A stretch of 64,000 bases of DNA from Ilex aquifolium (lineage: Eukaryota > Streptophyta > Magnoliopsida > Aquifoliales > Aquifoliaceae), in contig OX637391.1 of the NCBI GenBank assembly GCA_951799425.1, positions 12,704,551-12,768,550 of the forward strand, read 5' to 3'. The notes under the pieces are model-generated. The model worked only from the letters and a program-made list of their open reading frames with translations. It ran no database searches and had not been told where the DNA came from. Position numbers and translations under genes: made by a program. How positions within the stretch are numbered: the first letter of the stretch is position 1; every line of letters begins with the position of its first letter. Shown piece after piece: positions 57,400 to 64,000 of the stretch.

Positions 57400-59829
57400 A
57401 AAGTAGAGCTGAATTTGAATCCAAAACTTATCTTGAGCTTTTTGCGGCTCAGATCAATTCTAAGCAAAAGATAATTTATATCCAAAGGTCCATGTTATCT
57501 TCAATTTTTTTGCGGTTCAGATCAACTCAAAGATATTGATCCGACAAATCAGATTCATTCTCAATTTTTGTTTTCCTGCCCAAGCCACTTTCCATTTTTA
57601 ATTACCCTAAATCAAGGCTTTAACTTTCCCCAAATTCAAGCATCTGATCAGATTCATTCTCAACTTTTGGTTCCAAATCTCCCTTATTTCCTTATAAATA
57701 TCGTAAGGACCTCAAGTTGCTAAAAGCTGGTGGGATGGAGCCACAAAGTTGGTTCTGATACAAATCCAATGCCAATATATTACTGAATCCACAATATATT
57801 CGGAATGGATCCACTAAGCTTATTATATAGATATTGCCCCTGCCAGTCCAATGTCAATATATATCTAAGCTTAATACTAGTAAGGAAAGATCTCCTCCCA
57901 CGCTCAAAATGAGATCGCCTTCTCCGCACTTTCGAGCGTCATCGGTGATCAGAGTCGAATTTTTGGTCTCCTCCATGTTGTTTAAGTTTTTGTTTGATTC
58001 CACCAAGTGTTTGATTCTATTTTTTTTGTTTGATATTAATTCATGTTTGTTATTTTAGGTCGATTCCAACGTTAGTTCAATTTTCACAGAGGCAATCCAT
58101 CTAATCGCGACAAACATCCCAGGTAAAAAGATCTTGGGTTTAAAATTTTCCCTTCAAGCTGATGTACTCTATTTTGATAATTAATGAAATGTTTCTTTTC
58201 AAAAACAAAAACAAAAACAAAAACAAATTATGGTTGTAGTTCTCTATGAACTAAATTAATTTCTTGATATGTAGGATGATATGGGCTCACTGCTAATGTT
58301 TGATAATTTTTTCTAGACACAGATTATTGCGCCCCTAATGTCTGAAAAAATGCAGATTTTTATTTTCTTTATTTTTTATGCACTATTTTTTATTTGAAAT
58401 GCCTAATTCGTATTCCATGGTGTCGCAGTCACAAATGGAGTTCCTACCTATCATGATCAGAAGACACATTGGATCAATTAATAGGTGGGATTTTTTTTTT
58501 GGTGAGCAATCATTTGGTTGCTTATGTTCTGAAAATTTGGTAGTAGCAATGTTGTCATGTATTTCTATCGGTTTTTTTTATTTTTTTTTATTTTGGCAAT
58601 TTTTATTGATTTCTTTACTGTTTTATGTACAATCATGTAGCAAAGTATCTATTGATTACTTGGGTAGATCATGTCTACTCTTTTTATGTGGTGTATCTAT
58701 GCAATGACTAATCTTTGCTTGGCAGGGTTAAGTGTTTAAATTAATGCCCATGCCCGAAGGCTTATCATAAGGTTAGGCCTATCATAGTTTCTAAGCACAT
58801 TGAAATGTTTTCGATCACATTGAACTAATATTAATCAAATTTGTTTACATTTGTTTAATCTTTCGTTCAATGTTCAATGTTAATTTTCTTTTTAATTTGG
58901 TGGTCTTGATTTATTTTCTTCAGGATTATTTCTATCGCTCTCACCCTCTTGTAGAAGCAGCAGTTGCAATTGACAATAATATAAGGTATTTTTTAATGAT
59001 TTTATAACATTATTTTTTGGGTAGACAAAAATTTACATGCTTTTAAGAATTAATAACTTTGTAGTTTTCAATTTTTGTGGAATTTTATAAGCCTGCAAAA
59101 AGGATTGGTTCTATTAGTGGGATCATAGGATTGATCACTTTATCTCTATAGAAAGGACGTGAATATGTAAATTTGGACGAGCACAAAAAATTGTTATGGC
59201 TTAAACCAATAAAAGGTCCAGTTTATGCTTTCAGCTCCTATGAACATGTAAAAAGTCCAATGTCGTTTTGTGAGTTTGGGTCGTTTGGTATAAAAATAGT
59301 TTTGAATGTGTAACTTTGAGCAAAAAATAATATTTTATTTTTGGGCTCTACAGGTTTGAGAAAAAAATGTGTAAGAGTTTGTATTTTTATATTTATGCAA
59401 ACATAAATTGTGTTCATGTTTATGTTTTGAGTATTAGTTTTGGATTTTTTTTTCAAGTTTTGCGATTGTCATAGAGAGCTAAAAACTTAGTTTTCTAAGA
59501 CACCATATACTTGATTTGAGTTGTGTTTAGTTAATAAATGCTTGATTATATAAATTGCGTGCAAAGATTGTTATTGCTTAGTGGTCGTGTTTGTAGATGA
59601 CATTTTGTCAATTTGTTTTTAAAATAATAGTGGGCTTATATTGATTGACGTTTTTTCTCAGTTTTTTTATTGACGATTTTTTATGTAGTGTTGGCTCATA
59701 TTGATTGGAGATTTTTCTCAGTTTTTTTTATTTACAAATTTTTGTATTGTATAGTGTCTCCGAGTATGGGCAATTACTTGCGACTTTTTAATTTGTTACA
59801 AAGTGCTTTCAGACACGGGCAATTACTAG
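57400..59829 (+). mobile_element. Helitron E, with exon-like host fragments
   Basis: The 5' end TCTATATAATAAAGTAGAGC starts at 57400 after an A. The 3' end at 59826-59829 is CTAG followed by T, with an imperfect GTGCTTTCAGACAC hairpin just before. Worn extra termini inside (TTATTATATAGA at 57820-57831; GCCCATGCCCGAAGGC near 58745; GAGTATGGGCAATTACTTG near 59762) suggest nested or chimeric Helitrons. No Rep or helicase. Confidence 0.75.
57905..58980 (+). pseudogene. exon-like fragments in Helitron E, source gene unknown
   Basis: Several short blocks look like exons with AG/GT borders: MRSPSPHFRASS from 57908; VDSNVSSIFTEAIHLIATN (58059-58122, AG before and GT after); SQMEFLPIMIRRHIGSIN (about 58429-58484); and DYFYRSHPLVEAAVAIDN (about 58924-58986). 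They lie in order on the + strand, as in a captured gene piece. I do not recognise the protein. Confidence 0.4.
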
Positions 59830-60037
59830 TATATATATAATCATTCACATCCTTTTGAGTCAATCTAGTAAATGTAGAAATAAATCATATACCTATGTAG
59901 ATACCAGATGAATGGATGAGCTTTTAATTTTTTTTTAATCAATCCAATTTGAGAAAAGCTAAAAGAAAACGGCAAACAAGTTAGGAAAATCAAACTTTGT
60001 GACAAGATAAGACACAAGTATAGTCCATTTTCCATTC
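59830..60037. other. spacer between Helitron E and the gypsy element
   Basis: AT-rich; nothing recognised. The left target-site duplication copy of the following element would be ATTAT (60038-60042), but its partner is outside the window. Confidence 0.5.
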
Positions 60038-60860
60038 ATTATTGATGAGCCCGAATTTGATTGGACCAAACCAAATCTAGCTAAACCAATAAAGCCTAAA
60101 GGAAAGTCCCATCGGAGCTAAATCAACCTAAGAGTCCAAATTATGGGGGGCCTAAAGGGGATTGGACCCGCTCATAAATCAACAATGAGTCAAAAGGAGC
60201 TCAAGCCAAAGGCCAACGCCCAGCAAGGATCAAGGGGGCGCCGCCCATGGGGAGGCCACCAAGCCTAGGCGCCGCCGATGGCCTGGGCGCTGCCCATGGT
60301 GTGGTCCTCCTGGCTTCTCCTCTTTTGTCCTCTTGACTCCAATGAAAGTCCAAGCCAAGTCAAGTCCAAGGTCAAGACCAAGTCCAAGCTTCTCCTCCTA
60401 GTCCAGCTCAGGATCCTCCTCGGACGAAATAAGAGCACGAGGAAAGAATATCGGGATACGGAGATCCAATCCTACTAAATTGTACTTACCAAAATAGTGG
60501 AAGACCCTTTTCTCACGTCACCGCCTTACCCTAATTATATAATGTAAGCCCTCTCAAGAGTAAGGGCACGCCTCCAATACCTCACATACTTCACTACACA
60601 CATTGTTCTCTCTCTTTCCCAAGTATTGTAATACTCCCGGAGTTACTCTCCCGGCTACGTTGTTCATCAATAAAATACCTCTGGCCATCGCTGCAGTTCC
60701 TGAGAATGGAGTAGGTCATCCGGACCGAACCACTATAAATCTTTGCGTTCACTGTTATTTATTGTCTTGTCTTTAATTATCTGTTTATTGCTCATCGATT
60801 GCAACCATTCATATTCTTGACTGTTGATCTTGCGCAATACCGATTTGTGCATCATCAGTT

Positions 60861-60879
60861 TGGTGCCGTCTGTGGGAAC
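60861..60879 (+). promoter_or_regulatory. retrotransposon primer-binding site
   Basis: Starts 3 bp after the LTR end. TGGTGCCGT resembles the complement of a plant tRNA-Asp 3' end (TGGCGCCGT) with one change, and marks the start of minus-strand DNA synthesis. Same position as GTTTGACACCGTCT in the gag-only copies. Confidence 0.7.
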
Positions 60880-60915
60880 GACTAAGTTTCTACTACTTTC
60901 TTACTCTTTCAATCC

Positions 60916-62384
60916 ATGACAATCACTACTAGATCGAGGTCTCAACAACCCGGGGACAACAACCCGGCCCACCGGGAGGAGGCTCCGCCTCCCCTCGCAC
61001 CTTCGGAACCCTCTGCCATGGTAACTCACACCGTTGGACAACAGCAACAGTCCTTACAGACTATGCAGCTGTTGGTAAAACAGAACCAACAGATTATCCA
61101 GTTAATGTTCACCCAAAGGGGCGTCGCCCCTCACCCTGTAGGAGGAGCACCACTCCCTTCAACAGTAGAGGAGTAGCAACCCTTTCGTTCTGGGTATCAG
61201 GCAGCCCCGCACCATGGGGGTCCTCGCTAGAATGCCCCAAGGCCATACCAGGGCGCACCTTGTCTAGCAGTCCCTCCTTAGCGCGCATGGAGCTCACATG
61301 CACCCCCTCCACAGGTACCTGCGCAGGAGCACGGAGGTGGAGTAAGCTAATATGGAGACCATAATAGCCAGTACCATCCTCCGACTGAGGAGGTCCCCAA
61401 CCAGTGGGACGAGAAGATAAGAGAGGTGCAAAACTAACTTGGTGATGCCCTCAACGCCATCAAGGCACAGGCGCTTGAAGCCGTGGACAACCTGGTAAGA
61501 CGTACTGATACGCCTTTTATTTCTGATATTGTCAATTATCCTTTGTCCTCAAAGTTCAAGATGCCCACCATCGAGATCTTCGACGGCACCAAAGATCCCC
61601 TCGACCATCTTGACACATACAAGTCCCTCATGCAACTCCACAACGTGCCTGAGGAGATCATGTGTAGAGCCTTTCCTACCACCTTGAAGGGGTATGCTCG
61701 ACAGTGGTTCTCCAAAATAAAGTCTTCCTCCATTTGCTCTTTCGCAGAGCCTTCGTCTCCCACTTCATTGGGGGACGCCCGCATCAGAAACCAGTGACCC
61801 ACCTGTTCACCATCAAACAGGATAGAGATGAAAGCCTCAGAGACTACCTTGCCCGTTTCAATGAAGAGATTCTCTAGGTTGAGGAGCCAGATGAAAAGGT
61901 AGCTTTGACCGCCTTTATGGGTGTCCTCAGTACTTCTAGCTTCATGTTCTCAGTCCTCAAGAAACCGCCCTCCAGTATGCCCGAGCTACTGTCCAGAGCA
62001 CAGAAATACATGAACGCTGAGGACGTCACCAAGGTCCGCCGGGGTGAGTCCTCCCGAGGAGGGGAGAAGAGGAAAGAAACCCATGAAGACAGGAGGGAGA
62101 CTGAGAACAAGAGGAAGAAAGCCGACAGAGTGCCTGTGAAGGACCATCTCGGTCCACTACCTCCGAGAGACCGACAGCCTTTCACACCACTCAACACCTC
62201 AGTGGAGCACATCCTGTTTCAGATATAGGATGACCCCGCCGTCCGTTGGCCCGAAAAAATGAAGTCCGACCCCAAGCATCGGAATCCCAGCAAGTACTGT
62301 CGCTTCCACTGCGACCACGGCCATGACACAGGCGACTGCTTCTGGTTGAAGAAACAAATTGAGGAACTTATTCAGCGAGGCTAG
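60916..62384 (+). pseudogene. gypsy gag, frameshifted and stopped
   Basis: The ATG at 60916 opens MTITTRSRSQQPGDNNPAHR, then TMQLLVKQNQQIIQLMF, and stops at about 61174. The gag core resumes at 61483 (DNLVRRTDTPF, KFKMPTIEIFDGTKDPLDHL, CRAFPTTLKGYARQWFSK). A frameshift near 61750 follows, then LARFNEEIL, a stop where Gln is expected (about 61875), and AQKYMNAEDV. A basic KR-rich stretch leads to another stop at 62227 and the zinc-knuckle-like [14 protein letters not shown] near 62300-62340. The N-terminus and core match the gag-only elements at 8.9 kb and 44 kb closely. Confidence 0.9.
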
Positions 62385-64000
62385 CTAAGGCAATATGTTG
62401 CTGGTCGAGGACCAGCTCCACCACATGAGGAACGCGAGCGCCAGCAGCCCCTCGGTGAAACTCAGACCATCACAGGGGGGTTAGGAGGAGGAGGTGACTC
62501 CAACTCCGACAGGAAGGCGCATGCCCGAAAAGCCAGACATGCAGAGTCACATGACGCTCGCCTAATAAAGGCACCCCAACATGGGGAAGATGAGGTCATT
62601 ACCTTCTCAGACAGAGACCTTGAAGTTATCCATGCCCCACATGATGACCCTCTGGTCTTAACCTTGATGGTGGCCAACTACCGGATCAGGAGAGTCCTAG
62701 TCGACAGTGGCAGTTCCGCCGACATCCTATTTGCCACAGCCTATGACAGCCTTCACCTCGGCAGAGAGAGACTACAGCCAGTCAGGACTCCTTTGGTTGG
62801 TTTCTCAAGAGAGAGAGTCCATCCCTTGGGGTTTATCACCCTGCCTCTCACAACAGGGGCTGCACCAAGGAGTTTGTTATGGTAAATTTTCTTATACTTG
62901 ATTACCCTTCTGCATATAATATAATTTTTGGACGTCCTGCCCTCAATGCCCTAAGGGCAGTGCCGTCAACCTACCACCTTCTCCTCCGTTTCCCAACCTC
63001 CAGTGGGATTGAGGAGATAAGAAGAGATCAGGTCTTAGCCAGAGAATGCTATGTGGCCTCTATGAGGGCTAGGAGACCACAAGAGACTCTCCAAGTCGAA
63101 GTAGTTGACCCCAGAGACGACAATACCGTGGAAAGGGGTGAACCAGCAGAGGAACTCCGCCCAGTAATACTAGATCACAGCCTTCCGGAGAGGAAGGTCT
63201 ACCTAGGCTCCTCACTCTCCCAGGAACGGGCGTCTGCCTTGGTAGACTTCCTCAGGCGGAACACATACGTCTTCGCCTGGTCCTACGAAGACTTGGAGGG
63301 CATCGACCCCGAAGTGGCCTCCTACCGACTCAACGTTGATCCCAGATACAAGCCCGTCCGCCAGAAGTTGAGGAGTGTAAGTGCAGAAAGGGGGCAAGCC
63401 ATGGAAGAGGAAGTAGACAAGATGCGGAAAAATAGATCAGTGAGGGAGATAGCCTACCCAGACTGGCTGTCCAATGTGGTGATGGTAACAAAGGCCAATG
63501 GGAAGTGACGTTCTGTGTGGACTTCATGGAGCTCAACAAAGCTTGTCCTAAGGACAGCTATCCTCTCCCATGCATCGACCTCCTCATTGACTCCACTGCT
63601 GGACACGAACTCTTGAGTTTTCTAGACGCCTACTCTGGGTACAATCAAATCAGTATGTTCCCTCCAGACCAGGAGAAAATCTCATTCATCACCCTGAGAG
63701 GTACTTACTGTTGCAGGGTAATGCCTTTCGGGCTCAAGAACGCCAGAGCCACATATCAGCACCTTGTCAATAAGATGTTCGAGGCCCAGATTGGAAAGAC
63801 GATGGAAGTCTATGTAGACGACATGCTGGTAAAACGTACAGCAGCGGATGATCATGTAGCACACCTGCAGGAGATCTTTGAAGTGTTGAGAACCTACAAG
63901 ATGAAGTTGAACCCTGAAAATGCGCCTTCGACGTCAGCTTAGGGAAGTTCTTAGGCTTCATGGTCCACAAAAGGGGTATTGAAGACAAGCCCGACAAAAT
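62385..64000 (+). pseudogene. gypsy pol: protease and reverse transcriptase, frameshifted
   Basis: Aspartic protease motif LVDSGSSADILF at about 62695-62730. A shift at about 62880 moves to NFLILDYPSAYNIIFGRPAL. RT begins with FAWSYEDLEGIDPEVASYRL, RQKLRSVSAERGQAMEEEVD and WLSNVVMVTKANGK. Another shift at about 63505 leads to DFMELNKACPKDSYPLP, FLDAYSGYNQI, MPFGLKNA and the active-site YVDDMLVK near 63812. A last shift near 63935 precedes KFLGFMVHKRGI at the window edge. Polyprotein order gag-protease-RT is typical of Ty3/gypsy. Not functional as it stands. Confidence 0.92.

Larger units (their letters stand above)
60043..64000 (+). mobile_element. Ty3/gypsy LTR retrotransposon, 5' half
   Basis: 5' LTR 60043-60857 (815 bp; TGATGAGCCCG...TTTGTGCATCATCA). 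It has the same promoter-proximal words as the solo LTRs (TCAATAAA, ACCGAACCACTATAAATC) plus extra GC-rich sequence near 60220-60300. Primer-binding site TGGTGCCGTCTGTGGGAAC at 60861-60879. Gag, protease and reverse transcriptase follow in that order. Integrase and the 3' LTR lie beyond position 64000. Several stops and frameshifts make it defective. Confidence 0.93.

Overview
This window is nuclear DNA of a flowering plant, almost certainly a woody or otherwise transposon-rich eudicot. The evidence is spliced genes with short GT-AG introns, a TIR-NBS-LRR resistance gene (a class absent from grasses), a GH16 xyloglucan-modifying gene and abundant nested LTR, Helitron and MULE elements. I cannot name the species from sequence alone.

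Three real host genes are visible. (1) A FANCL-type RING ubiquitin ligase on the + strand: nine consecutive coding exons from 3304 to 7806, with the first exon(s) missing or outside the window. (2) An XTH6-like xyloglucan endotransglucosylase/hydrolase on the - strand (16347-17596, 4 exons, 293 aa) with an intact catalytic site and a 33-bp homopolymer beside its TATA box. (3) A complete TIR-NB-ARC-LRR-C-JID gene on the + strand (49601-55634, 6 exons, about 1164 aa) with an MHP motif in place of MHD, a MITE in intron 1 and a Glu-rich tail.

Nearly everything else is mobile DNA. 8109-12242: a non-autonomous gag-only LTR element (TSD ACAGC). 14002-15459 and 18679-23352: a Helitron neighbourhood with three related elements carrying GGN arrays of very different length, plus the 3' part of an autonomous Helitron with its PIF1-like helicase, enclosed by ~0.87 kb direct repeats. 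24473-32613: an 8.1 kb Mutator-like element with a 9-bp TSD, a decayed transposase gene, an oppositely transcribed GRF zinc-finger ORF, and a nested Helitron (24722-27273) carrying two exons of a RUNKEL-like kinase. 34105-38368: a fold-back element, a MITE holding a minisatellite, a SINE, a solo LTR and a possible Pack-MULE. 38872-39482: a decayed LTR. 41411-45437: a second gag-only LTR element in opposite orientation (TSD GTATC). 45467-46229 and 48017-48411: two hAT-type MITEs. 56214-56805: a solo LTR. 57400-59829: another Helitron. 60043 to the end: the 5' half of a Ty3/gypsy element (LTR, gag, protease, reverse transcriptase) broken by stops and frameshifts.

The elements are related to each other: the two gag-only elements share LTR ends, primer-site position and gag protein with the gypsy element at the right edge, which is therefore a candidate helper lineage. 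Many premature stops in the elements look like C-to-T or G-to-A changes (CGA to TGA, TGG to TAG, CAG to TAG), as expected for methylated, silenced transposons.
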